This document shows, piece by piece, positions 1 through 6,261 of a DNA stretch of 6,997 bases (positions are counted from its first letter, which is position 1; each line of letters begins with the position of its first letter). The position numbers and the translations under genes were made by a program. The DNA is taken from the NCBI GenBank assembly GCA_002342255.1, contig DDPP01000098.1:1-6997 (forward strand). The letters run 5' to 3'. The notes under the pieces are model-generated. The model saw only the letters and a program-made list of their open reading frames with translations. It was not told the DNA's origin and did no database searches. The DNA comes from Micrococcales bacterium UBA2465. GTDB taxonomy: Bacteria > Actinomycetota > Actinomycetes > Actinomycetales > Microbacteriaceae.

Positions 1-1260
1 TCTGGAATTCCTCTTGTTCTGCTAACGGCTGATCGCCCTGCATCACTTAGAGATAAAGGTGCTAATCAAACCACCAACCAAGTTGGTATTTTCAATGATG
101 CGGTTATTGAGTGTATTGATGTTCCTGCTCCAACGGAATCCTACAGTTCAGAATTGTCTATTCAAGCAGCAGAACTGGTTGAGAGAGCAATTACAGTTGC
201 AACCAATTCAAAGCAACCAATTCAACTGAACCTACAGTTCATTGAACCGCTAAGTGACATTGAACCTAATGCTGCAGAGATATTCAAAACTTTGAAACAA
301 ATAAGTGCTTCAACTCCTGAACACAGATCTATTGCCATGTCTTTACCTAGAGAGACGGTAATTATTGCCGGAGCAAACTCAGACCAGTATTTAGCTGAAA
401 TAGAAAAACTAAATTACCCAATATTTGCTGAACCAAGTTCAGGGGTTAGACATCTAGAACAAAGTGTTCTGGGTTATCGATTTGTTTTGGCTAACCAACA
501 CCAGCTGGTGAAAGAAATCAAGCAAATTATTGTTTATGGAAAACCAACTTTATCTAGGCCGGTAATCTCACTGCTGAGAAAAATTGGAATTGATGTTTTG
601 GTTCGCAAAGGCAAGATGGGTAATTTCCTAATCCCAGAAACCGCAACAGTAATTGAAGCTGCAATTGAAAACACAACCGGTGATGCTGCCTGGCTAGAAA
701 GCTGGCAGAGCACTGCTAATGAACTAACTCCTAAAGCAACTGGTGAGTTCGATAGAAGAGCAATTGTTGAAACAGTCTGGGAAGCAGAAACAGATGTTCT
801 AGTGCTCGGCGCATCACAAATGATTCGTGAAGCAGATCACTTTGCACCTAGAAAAGATCTAAAGGTTTGGGCTAACCGAGGACTATCCGGCATTGATGGA
901 ACCATCGCCACAGCCACCGGAATTGCCTGTATTACAGGCAAACAGGTCACTGCTTTGATGGGAGACCTTACCTTCTTGCATGACGCCAGTTCACTGGTCA
1001 TAGACCCGGCAGATGGTGAGATTAACCTTCGAATTGTAATTGTTAACGACAATGGTGGAAAGATCTTTGAAGACCTAGAGGTTGCCAAGACTGCTGAAAG
1101 CAAGATCTATGGCCGAGTCTTCAAAACCGGTCAACAGTTCGAAATGGCTTCAATTGCAGAAGGCTTTGGTTGGAATTATGTTTCAGTATCAAATACAGCT
1201 GAACTTGCTTCTGCACTAAAACTAACTGGCAGAGCATTAATTGAAATAAAGCTTGCTTAG
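1..1260 (+). CDS. menD: MenD, 2-succinyl-5-enolpyruvyl-6-hydroxy-3-cyclohexene-1-carboxylate synthase, 5' end missing
   Basis: Thiamine diphosphate enzyme that condenses isochorismate with 2-oxoglutarate (decarboxylating) to SEPHCHC, the first committed step of menaquinone synthesis; cytoplasmic. The frame is open from base 1, and the 419 visible residues begin inside the conserved LTADRP (22-39) and GANQTT (58-75) motifs. A TTG near 154 is therefore only an internal leucine, not the start. By comparison with family lengths of about 550, roughly 100-135 N-terminal residues lie to the left, including the catalytic glutamate of the Pyr domain. The C-terminal PP domain is intact: NRGLSGIDG (874-900), then GDLTFLHD (961-984) and NDNGG (1045-1059), which together form the ThDP/Mg2+-binding motif. 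The KPTLSRPV segment of the middle domain (541-564) is also typical of actinobacterial MenD. The gene ends in TAG overlapping the stop of the convergent menF. Identification is very secure; alternative ThDP enzymes such as acetolactate synthase lack this motif set. Confidence 0.97.
   Translation, partial: SGIPLVLLTADRPASLRDKGANQTTNQVGIFNDAVIECIDVPAPTESYSSELSIQAAELVERAITVATNSKQPIQLNLQFIEPLSDIEPNAAEIFKTLKQISASTPEHRSIAMSLPRETVIIAGANSDQYLAEIEKLNYPIFAEPSSGVRHLEQSVLGYRFVLANQHQLVKEIKQIIVYGKPTLSRPVISLLRKIGIDVLVRKGKMGNFLIPETATVIEAAIENTTGDAAWLESWQSTANELTPKATGEFDRRAIVETVWEAETDVLVLGASQMIREADHFAPRKDLKVWANRGLSGIDGTIATATGIACITGKQVTALMGDLTFLHDASSLVIDPADGEINLRIVIVNDNGGKIFEDLEVAKTAESKIYGRVFKTGQQFEMASIAEGFGWNYVSVSNTAELASALKLTGRALIEIKLA
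1257..1260. other. Tail-to-tail overlap of the menD and menF stop codons
   Basis: The four bases TTAG serve both genes: TAG (1258-1260) ends menD on the plus strand, and TAA (complement of 1257-1259) ends menF on the minus strand. No intergenic terminator can exist between them. The only local secondary structure I see is a weak 5-bp stem, TAGAA (1258-1262) with TTCTA (1266-1270) around a 3-base loop. It has no GC core and no T-tract on either strand. Confidence 0.95.
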
Positions 1261-2471
1261 AAGTTTTCTAGAACTGCTTTGAACTTCAAGTTAGTTTCAG
1301 CTAATTCAGATTCAGCATCAGATTCGGCAACAATACCGCAACCAGCGAAAGCTGTAATCGTGTTGTTTTCGTAGTGAGCTCCACGAAGAGCGATAGCCCA
1401 GATGCCATCACCTGAAGCAGATATCCAACCAACTGGACCTGCGTATCTGCCACGATCAATGCCTTCGAGTTCTTCAATAATGCTCAACGCTTTTTCTCTA
1501 GGTGTTCCTGCAACTGCAGCGCTTGGGTGAAGCGCTTCAAGTAATTGCAGCGAAGTAGTGTTTGATTTTAGTTTTGCACTCACATCACTGGCTAGGTGCC
1601 AAAGGTTAGGCAAACTGAAACTAAAGGGTTCAGAGCTTGCTTCAATGTCAATACATAAATCACCTAAGGCATTGATTAGCGAATCAATAGCGTATTTGTG
1701 TTCAACCAGGTTTTTATGGGAATGAGCTAGAGCTTCACCGATTGCTTTATCAACTTCAACATCGGTTCCTCTGCCAGCAGTTCCTGCGAGAACCCTTGCT
1801 GTTACTGCACCAAATTGAACAGAAACTAAAAGTTCCGGACTGGCACCAAAAGTATTGTCCACAAGGTAGCTATAACAAGTTGCATATTTCTTGGAGAGCT
1901 TTAGTAATCCTGGGTTTGGGTTGAAGTTAGTTGCTTTCGCTTTTAGGTCTCTTGCTAAGACAACCTTGGAAACTTCACCGTTGGTGATTAGTTCAATGGT
2001 TTTTTCAACTTTGCTTTGGAACTGGGCAGGGGAGATGTTGCCTGCTGTGAAAGATAGAGCTTCTTGAACTGCATCTCTTTGAATTAGTTTCATTGCTTGA
2101 TTTTCATCAATGTTTATGTAACTGATGAAGAACTGATTCTCAACACAACCGATAACCAGTTGAGGAATTACAAGAACACTTTGAGTTTTACTCTCCTTGG
2201 CGAATGAGATCGAGCCAAAGGCAACTAAGCCTGAACCTTGTAGGTGAGCAGAATCTGAAACCTCTGCTTCGGCTACGACTTCTCGCCATTGGCTGTCCAG
2301 GTTGGTGATTCGGTCAGGACCGATGGCGGTTAGTTTCAGGGCTTGACCCCAACCGATTAATCCTTGGTTGTCTTTTATGAAAACATTGCTGGCTGAGCCA
2401 AGAAGGTCTGATAAATGGCTGATGCCCAGTTCTTCGGCGGTTATCCGCTTACTTACTACTGTTAGTGGCAT
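1257..2471 (-). CDS. menF: MenF, isochorismate synthase
   Basis: Chorismate-binding enzyme that isomerises chorismate to isochorismate, feeding MenD next door; cytoplasmic, Mg2+-dependent. The protein is 404 residues, normal for the family. Recognisable landmarks are VSKVVLAR with K169, which aligns with the general base K147 of E. coli EntC; GASPELL with E213 aligning with E197 of EntC; LAGTAGRG (228-235); NLWHLAS (289-295); LHPSAAVAGTP (314-324); GRYAGPVGW (341-349); and AFAGCGIV (374-381), followed by E389 and E392 at the C-terminal metal-site region. The N-terminal 100 residues are poorly conserved, as usual. The ATG start is forced, because the preceding in-frame codon is a stop (CTAGATG on the coding strand). 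The Shine-Dalgarno is poor; AGAGAA sits 12 bases upstream. A siderophore-type EntC/DhbC or a salicylate synthase has the same fold, but the menD neighbour argues for the menaquinone role. TrpE/PabB is less likely because the motifs are of the isochorismate type. Confidence 0.93.
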   Translation of the reverse strand: MPLTVVSKRITAEELGISHLSDLLGSASNVFIKDNQGLIGWGQALKLTAIGPDRITNLDSQWREVVAEAEVSDSAHLQGSGLVAFGSISFAKESKTQSVLVIPQLVIGCVENQFFISYINIDENQAMKLIQRDAVQEALSFTAGNISPAQFQSKVEKTIELITNGEVSKVVLARDLKAKATNFNPNPGLLKLSKKYATCYSYLVDNTFGASPELLVSVQFGAVTARVLAGTAGRGTDVEVDKAIGEALAHSHKNLVEHKYAIDSLINALGDLCIDIEASSEPFSFSLPNLWHLASDVSAKLKSNTTSLQLLEALHPSAAVAGTPREKALSIIEELEGIDRGRYAGPVGWISASGDGIWAIALRGAHYENNTITAFAGCGIVAESDAESELAETNLKFKAVLENF

Positions 2472-2579
2472 CTAGGCTGTGTGTTCTCTGTGAAAGGGGT
2501 TTGATTCCCATTTGGTCCTAAAAGCTGTGGGATATCCTTAAGGCAATAGAAGTCTAATCAAGTTATTGGGAGCGGTGAA
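2472..2579. promoter_or_regulatory. Divergent promoter region between menF and the rightward genes
   Basis: This 108-bp spacer separates two divergent start codons, so it should carry promoters for both directions. On the plus strand, TCTAAT (2553-2558) matches TATAAT at five of six positions and would place transcription start near 2565. No convincing -35 lies 16-18 bases upstream. On the minus strand, the same spot reads TAGACT (2556 to 2551), fitting the actinobacterial TANNNT -10 pattern; if used, the menF leader would be about 73 bases. Between this spot and menF lie two perfect 8-bp palindromes that share two bases, GGATATCC (2530-2537) and CCTTAAGG (2536-2543), a possible operator. The -10 assignments are tentative pattern matches. 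Confidence 0.4.
2568..2572 (+). promoter_or_regulatory. Ribosome binding site of the membrane-anchored protein gene
   Basis: GGGAG lies seven bases before the ATG at 2580, a good Shine-Dalgarno match and spacing. It supports translation of this unrecognised reading frame from that ATG. Confidence 0.7.
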
Positions 2580-3158
2580 ATGCGCAAAGCCTTGGTCGCC
2601 TTGATGGTTGTATTCGGCCTAGCCATCCCAAACGCAGCTTTTGCCAGCGATTATCGTTCTGACGACCAAGACAATAACCAGTCCGATGACAACAGCTTTC
2701 AGCCTGGAGATGACCAAACTCAAAGCCGTCACAATCATTTGGATGAGCTTTATGACGACATAACTGGAATCATGATTCCACCAATAGCTATCAAGCCTGG
2801 TCACCATCCAGACCCACATCTATTCCCTTTGCCAAATATCCAGAACCCGGATGCTTACCTAGACCAGCAGAATCTGCTTCCTGATGTAATCACGGATTCT
2901 TTGACTGGGGTCAGCGACCCAAGTAGTGAATTTATGACCACTACGCTATCTGACAGCAAAGTGACCAAAATGAGTGTGAATCCGGTTAGAAACAAACCAG
3001 TTCAAATCAAGAATGCAGTGATTACAACTAAGACCCCAAGTGAAGAATTCACTGAGAATGCTATTTACCTGGGTGGTGCTCTTGGTCTAGTTGCCTTTGG
3101 TCTAGTGGCCTTCACAGGTATACAGTCAGCTCGCTACCGCAGAAAGAGCAAAAACTAA
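2580..3158 (+). CDS. Unrecognised secreted protein with C-terminal membrane anchor
   Basis: I do not recognise the family. The 192-residue product has a clear Sec signal peptide: MRK, a hydrophobic core at about 4-17, and an AFA cleavage motif ending at residue 22. Then comes an acidic, Asn/Gln-rich stretch (23-60) with eleven aspartates, followed by a proline-rich segment (66-101, nine prolines) that holds a small histidine cluster (H75, H76, H80, with H51 and H53 upstream). A Ser/Thr-rich region (104-160) leads to a single transmembrane helix at about 161-182 and a basic tail, RYRRKSK. This predicts a type I protein: most of the chain outside, tail inside. There is no cysteine, so it is not a lipoprotein and has no disulfides, and there is no LPXTG sortase motif. 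Low sequence complexity suggests a largely disordered exterior. It is first in the rightward run, 28 bp before menG, which hints at co-transcription but says little about function. The signal peptide, RBS and anchor make it very likely a real gene. Confidence 0.85.
   Translation: MRKALVALMVVFGLAIPNAAFASDYRSDDQDNNQSDDNSFQPGDDQTQSRHNHLDELYDDITGIMIPPIAIKPGHHPDPHLFPLPNIQNPDAYLDQQNLLPDVITDSLTGVSDPSSEFMTTTLSDSKVTKMSVNPVRNKPVQIKNAVITTKTPSEEFTENAIYLGGALGLVAFGLVAFTGIQSARYRRKSKN
3084..3113 (+). repeat. 15-bp tandem repeat inside the transmembrane segment
   Basis: GGTCTAGTTGCCTTT (3084-3098) is followed directly by GGTCTAGTGGCCTTC (3099-3113), 13 of 15 bases identical and in frame. It encodes GLVAF twice, making up about half of the membrane helix of the anchored protein. 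It looks like a small in-frame duplication that lengthened the helix. Confidence 0.75.
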
Positions 3159-3162
3159 ACAA

Positions 3163-3187
3163 TCTAAGGTTGGTTAGACTTGCTTAG
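3163..3187 (+). promoter_or_regulatory. Putative leaderless promoter of menG
   Basis: The menG GTG has no Shine-Dalgarno at useful distance; the nearest AAGG (3166-3169) is 17 bases away. Instead, TAGACT (3175-3180) fits the actinobacterial -10 pattern TANNNT and ends exactly six bases before the G of GTG, the spacing expected if transcription starts on the start codon itself. No -35 element is evident. An inverted repeat, TCTAA (3163-3167) with TTAGA (3174-3178) around a six-base loop, overlaps the -10. This is inference from spacing and pattern only; menG could equally be read as part of a longer transcript from 2580. Confidence 0.4.
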
Positions 3188-3885
3188 TGAGCAAAGCAGA
3201 CTTGGCCAAAGCACCCAATGAGGTTGCTGCCATGTTTGATACCGTGGCTGAAAGCTACGACAAAACCAATGATTTACTTTCCTTCGGACAAGACCGGATT
3301 TGGCGCAAAAAGGTTCTAAAGGAAGTAAATCCTGTTTCAGGTCAAACCATTTTGGATCTTGCAGCTGGCACTGGTTCTTCTTCGATAGTTTTCAAAAAAC
3401 CTGGTGTTCGGGTTATCGCCAGTGATTTCAGCAAGGGAATGCTAGAAGTTGGTAAGAAGAGGCATCCAGAACTTGAGTTTGTTTTTGCAGATGCAACTAA
3501 ATTACCTTTCGAAAACAATTCAGTTGATGCGGTCACAATTTCTTTTGGCCTGAGAAACGTTCAAGAGCCTAAGGTTGCTTTGAAGGAAATGCTCAGAGTT
3601 CTAAAACCTGGGGGCAAAGTTGTTATTTGTGAATTTAGCAAAGTAAATGTTCCTGTGATCAAACAACTATATGGTTTTTATTTGAAAAGAATTTTGCCAA
3701 GGCTTAGCTCATTACTTGCTAAGAATCAGGGGGCTTACGAATACTTAGCGGAATCGATTATTGCTTGGCCTAGTCAACAACAACTTGTTTCTTGGCTTAG
3801 TGAAGCGGGTTTTGAAAATGCCCAATACAAGAATGCAAGTTTTGGAGTTGTCGCTATTCATAGTGGGAAGAAGGCAGCGAAATGA
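3187..3885 (+). CDS. menG: MenG (UbiE family), demethylmenaquinone C-methyltransferase
   Basis: SAM-dependent methyltransferase for the last step of menaquinone synthesis, converting demethylmenaquinone to menaquinone at the inner face of the membrane. The 232-residue length is normal. The family opening AAMFDTVAESYDKTND (14-29) is present, then the SAM-binding motif ILDLAAGTGSSS (55-66), the acidic end of strand 2 (SDFSKGML, 79-86), ADATKLPF (101-108), FGLRNV (120-125) and the LRVLKPGGKVVICEFS block (136-151) with its post-motif. The GTG start at 3187 gives MSKADLAKAP before EVAAMFD, which matches the usual N-terminus, so the later in-frame ATG at the AAMFD codons would truncate it. The stop overlaps the next gene by four bases (ATGA), indicating translational coupling with the polyprenyl synthase that makes the side chain. 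A ubiquinone (UbiE) role is unlikely, given the MenD/MenF neighbours and the probable actinobacterial host. Confidence 0.95.
   Translation: MSKADLAKAPNEVAAMFDTVAESYDKTNDLLSFGQDRIWRKKVLKEVNPVSGQTILDLAAGTGSSSIVFKKPGVRVIASDFSKGMLEVGKKRHPELEFVFADATKLPFENNSVDAVTISFGLRNVQEPKVALKEMLRVLKPGGKVVICEFSKVNVPVIKQLYGFYLKRILPRLSSLLAKNQGAYEYLAESIIAWPSQQQLVSWLSEAGFENAQYKNASFGVVAIHSGKKAAK
3868..3874 (+). promoter_or_regulatory. Ribosome binding site of the polyprenyl synthase
   Basis: AAGAAGG lies inside the last codons of menG, seven bases before the ATG at 3882. It is one of the strongest Shine-Dalgarno sequences in the window, and it fixes the start within the ATGA overlap. Confidence 0.7.
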
Positions 3886-4886
3886 GTAAAGCGATGCTAC
3901 CGCCACAGCTGCGCAAAGTTGTTGATAAGGATCTAATCAAAACCATTCAGGCAGGTCTTGAAGAAGTTGAGACTGAACTTCTAACGGCTGTTGAACACAC
4001 TGACCCAGTTGCAAATGTGACCAGCAGGCATCTGCTTGATGCTGGCGGTAAGAGACTACGTCCGGTATTAGTTCTTCTAGCTGCAGGTCTTGGTAACGGC
4101 AATGTTGAAGAAGTAATAAAAGGTGCAGTGGTTGTTGAGCTAACTCACCTAGCAACTTTGTATCACGATGATGTGATGGATAGAGCACCGATGCGCCGAG
4201 GTGTTCAGACAGCACATGAGATCTGGGGCAACAGCGTTGCCATTCTTACCGGGGACTTATTATTTGCCAGGGCATCACAGATTGTTAGTCGTCTAGGCGC
4301 TAAGGCGCTAACACTTCAGGCTGATACCTTCGAGAGGTTATGTCTGGGGCAACTTCATGAAACTCTTGGACCTAGTGAAAACGAAGATCCAATTCAGCAC
4401 TACCTTCAGGTATTAGCTGATAAGACCGGTTCTTTGATTTCAGCTAGTGCGGAGATGGGAATTATCTACGGTGATGCTCCTAATGAATATCGTGAACCAC
4501 TTCGAATCTATGGTGAGAAAGTCGGAGTTGCCTTTCAGCTAATTGACGATGTGATTGACATCGCTAGCGATGCTTCAGGTAAAACCCCAGGCACAGATCT
4601 GCGTGCAGGAGTGCCAACCATGCCAACTCTTATCTTGAGAAGAATGGCTAAGGATGACGCTGAGGCTAAAGAACTAGTTGAGATAATTGATGGTGGTTTG
4701 GGAGAGGATGCTGAACTCAAATCAGTGGTGAATCGTCTTCGTAAACATTCCGCTATGACTGAAGCATATGAGGAAGCAAAGCGTTGGTCACAGGAAGCTG
4801 TTGCTGCTTTAGCGCCACTGCCTGAATCAGCTGTGAAGAATGCACTAAAGGTTTTTGCTGAAGCCGTTGTTGAGCGTGAAGAGTAA
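3882..4886 (+). CDS. Long-chain all-trans polyprenyl diphosphate synthase (HepT/IspB type)
   Basis: Trans-isoprenyl diphosphate synthase, extending an allylic diphosphate with isopentenyl diphosphate to make the menaquinone side chain. The 334 residues include GGKRLRP (55-61), the first aspartate-rich motif DDVMD (96-100) followed by RRG (105-107), GDLLFARA (124-131), KTGSL (181-185) and the second aspartate-rich motif DDVID (222-226) with GKTPGTDL (233-240). The fourth and fifth residues before the first motif are small (T92, A91) rather than aromatic. In this family that leaves the product tunnel open and points to a long product rather than farnesyl diphosphate. The exact chain length cannot be read from sequence. 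It starts within the menG stop codon (ATGA), so the two are probably translated together, and both serve quinone synthesis. Single-subunit action is likely, since no small heptaprenyl subunit (HepS) is visible in the window. A carotenoid geranylgeranyl diphosphate synthase is the main alternative. Confidence 0.93.
   Translation: MSKAMLPPQLRKVVDKDLIKTIQAGLEEVETELLTAVEHTDPVANVTSRHLLDAGGKRLRPVLVLLAAGLGNGNVEEVIKGAVVVELTHLATLYHDDVMDRAPMRRGVQTAHEIWGNSVAILTGDLLFARASQIVSRLGAKALTLQADTFERLCLGQLHETLGPSENEDPIQHYLQVLADKTGSLISASAEMGIIYGDAPNEYREPLRIYGEKVGVAFQLIDDVIDIASDASGKTPGTDLRAGVPTMPTLILRRMAKDDAEAKELVEIIDGGLGEDAELKSVVNRLRKHSAMTEAYEEAKRWSQEAVAALAPLPESAVKNALKVFAEAVVEREE
4295..4310 (+). repeat. 8-bp tandem duplication within the polyprenyl synthase gene
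   Basis: AGGCGCTA occurs twice head to tail (4295-4302 and 4303-4310), encoding part of RLGAKALT. The reading frame continues normally through it. Because eight is not a multiple of three, gain or loss of one copy would frameshift the gene. It may be chance. Confidence 0.6.
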
Positions 4887-4891
4887 TTAGT

Positions 4892-4896
4892 AAAGG
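4892..4896 (+). promoter_or_regulatory. Ribosome binding site deciding the reductase start
   Basis: AAAGG is nine bases before the TTG at 4906, three before the TTG at 4900 and eighteen before the ATG at 4915. Only the TTG at 4906 has normal spacing. This makes it the preferred start, though the ATG gives an N-terminus (MRLAIVGAGPAG) equally like the family. Confidence 0.45.
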
Positions 4897-4905
4897 TTAT
4901 TGATT

Positions 4906-6261
4906 TTGAACAAGATGCGCCTTGCAATAGTTGGTGCTGGCCCTGCCGGCATCTATGCTGCTGATTTGCTAATCAAGGCAGAGCGGGAATTCGATGTCAG
5001 CATTGACCTTTTTGACTTACTACCGGCACCTTATGGATTAGTTCGCTATGGAGTTGCTCCAGATCATCCAAGAATCAAAGGAATCATCAGAGCACTATAT
5101 GAAGTGTTAGATCGAGGGGATATTCGTTTCTTTGGAAACGTGAAATACGGCACCGATATTACGCTTGCTGAATTGCAGGAACATTACCACGCGGTTATTT
5201 TTGCTACCGGTGCTATCAAAGATGCAGACTTGAATATTCCTGGTATTGATTTAGCTGGAAGCTTTGGTGCAGCTGATTTTGTTAACTGGTATGACGCACA
5301 TCCAGATTTCCCAAGAGAGTGGGATCTGTCAGCTAAAGACATAGCCGTTTTAGGTAACGGCAACGTCGCTTTGGATGTCGCCAGAATTTTAGCTAAACAA
5401 CCAGAAGATCTGCTCACGACAGATATTCCCGACAATGTTTATCAAGGATTGCTAAAGTCAAACGCCACTGACATTCACGTCTTCGGTAGAAGAGGCCCAG
5501 CGCAAGTTAAGTTCAGCCCACTTGAACTTCGTGAAGCATGTCACATCAACAATGTTGACACGATTGTTTACGATGAAGATTTCCAATACGATGCTGGTTC
5601 TCAAGAAGCGATCGATAGCAACAACCAGGTCAGGGTAATGGTGAATACTCTGGAAGCGCTTAGAACCGAAGAACCTAAAGGTGCAACCAAGCGACTTCAT
5701 CTTCACTTCTTTGCTTCTCCAGTTGAAATACATGGCGAAGATGGCAAAGTTGTTGGCATCAAACTTGAAAAGACCAAACTTGATGGCAAAGGTGGAGTTT
5801 TTCCAACCGGCGAGTTTGTTGAATATCCAGTGCAGGCGGTTTATCGAGCAGTTGGCTACTTTGGTTCAGAACTACCAGAGATACCGTTTGATGCTAAATA
5901 CGGTGTAATCAAGAATGAAGCAGGCAGAGTCTTAGATGCTTCTGGTAAACAGATCCCAGGTGTCTATGCCACCGGTTGGATTAAGCGTGGGCCAGTTGGT
6001 CTAATTGGCCATACCAAGAGCGATGCGATGGAGACGATTGCCTGTTTGCTGGAGGATAAGGCTTCTTGGTGGAATCCCACGAAAGCAGATGAAGGCGCCA
6101 TAACTGAACTTTTGACCAATAAAGGTGTTCAGTTCTTGGGTTGGCCGGAATGGTTAAACATTGACCAAACCGAGAAAGATCTAGGTGCTGCCTCTGGTCG
6201 TGAGCGTATCAAGCTGGTTGAGCGTGAAGATTTCCTAAAGGCAGCTTTCAAGAAGGACTAA
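4906..6261 (+). CDS. fprA: FprA-like ferredoxin/adrenodoxin-type NADP reductase
   Basis: FAD flavoenzyme of the adrenodoxin-reductase family, which passes electrons between NADP(H) and ferredoxin; cytoplasmic. It closely resembles M. tuberculosis FprA along its length. The FAD dinucleotide fold AIVGAGPAG is at about residues 7-15; LPAPYGLVRYGVAPDHP (39-55) is a family signature; FFGNV (75-79) follows. GNGNVALDVARIL (150-162) is the NADP-binding fold and FGRRGP (193-198) the 2'-phosphate-binding arginines. The C-terminal ATGWIKRGPVGLIG (355-368) closes over the FAD. The protein is about 451 residues with the TTG start at 4906; TTG 4900 (+2 residues) and ATG 4915 (-3) are alternatives. It begins 19 bp after the polyprenyl synthase and likely shares its transcript. 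Its partner ferredoxin is not in the window. Redox supply to an isoprenoid or quinone enzyme is possible but unproven. Glutamate synthase small subunit is a distant relative that lacks these signatures. Confidence 0.93.
   Translation: MNKMRLAIVGAGPAGIYAADLLIKAEREFDVSIDLFDLLPAPYGLVRYGVAPDHPRIKGIIRALYEVLDRGDIRFFGNVKYGTDITLAELQEHYHAVIFATGAIKDADLNIPGIDLAGSFGAADFVNWYDAHPDFPREWDLSAKDIAVLGNGNVALDVARILAKQPEDLLTTDIPDNVYQGLLKSNATDIHVFGRRGPAQVKFSPLELREACHINNVDTIVYDEDFQYDAGSQEAIDSNNQVRVMVNTLEALRTEEPKGATKRLHLHFFASPVEIHGEDGKVVGIKLEKTKLDGKGGVFPTGEFVEYPVQAVYRAVGYFGSELPEIPFDAKYGVIKNEAGRVLDASGKQIPGVYATGWIKRGPVGLIGHTKSDAMETIACLLEDKASWWNPTKADEGAITELLTNKGVQFLGWPEWLNIDQTEKDLGAASGRERIKLVEREDFLKAAFKKD

Noticed and set aside
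154..1260. menD as a short complete gene starting at the TTG near 154
   Set aside because: The frame is open from base 1, and the upstream residues contain conserved MenD motifs (LTADRP, GANQTT), so the gene is cut by the window edge rather than short.
1258..1270. Bidirectional terminator at the menD/menF junction
   Set aside because: The stem is only five bp, nearly all A-T, and is not followed by a T-run on either strand.
1742..1924. Plus-strand 60-residue open frame opposite menF
   Set aside because: It has no ribosome binding site or motif and lies opposite the conserved core of menF.
2495..2520. tRNA-like 3' half (GGGG-TTTGATT-CCC resembles a T arm, followed by TTGGTCC)
   Set aside because: The T stem has a mismatch, the loop departs from TTCRANY, and no complementary acceptor strand or anticodon arm exists at the required distance upstream, where menF coding sequence lies.
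3039..3155. Sortase-anchored surface protein
   Set aside because: The C-terminal helix plus basic tail has the right outline, but no LPXTG-like motif precedes the helix and no sortase is in the window.
4535..4927. Minus-strand 130-residue open frame opposite the polyprenyl synthase
   Set aside because: Its product is Ser/Ala-rich with no recognisable motif, and it lies wholly opposite well-conserved coding sequence, so it is a shadow frame. The same applies to the minus-strand frames at 837-1103, 3937-4215, 5184-5435, 5458-5733, 6258-6530 and 6639-6842.
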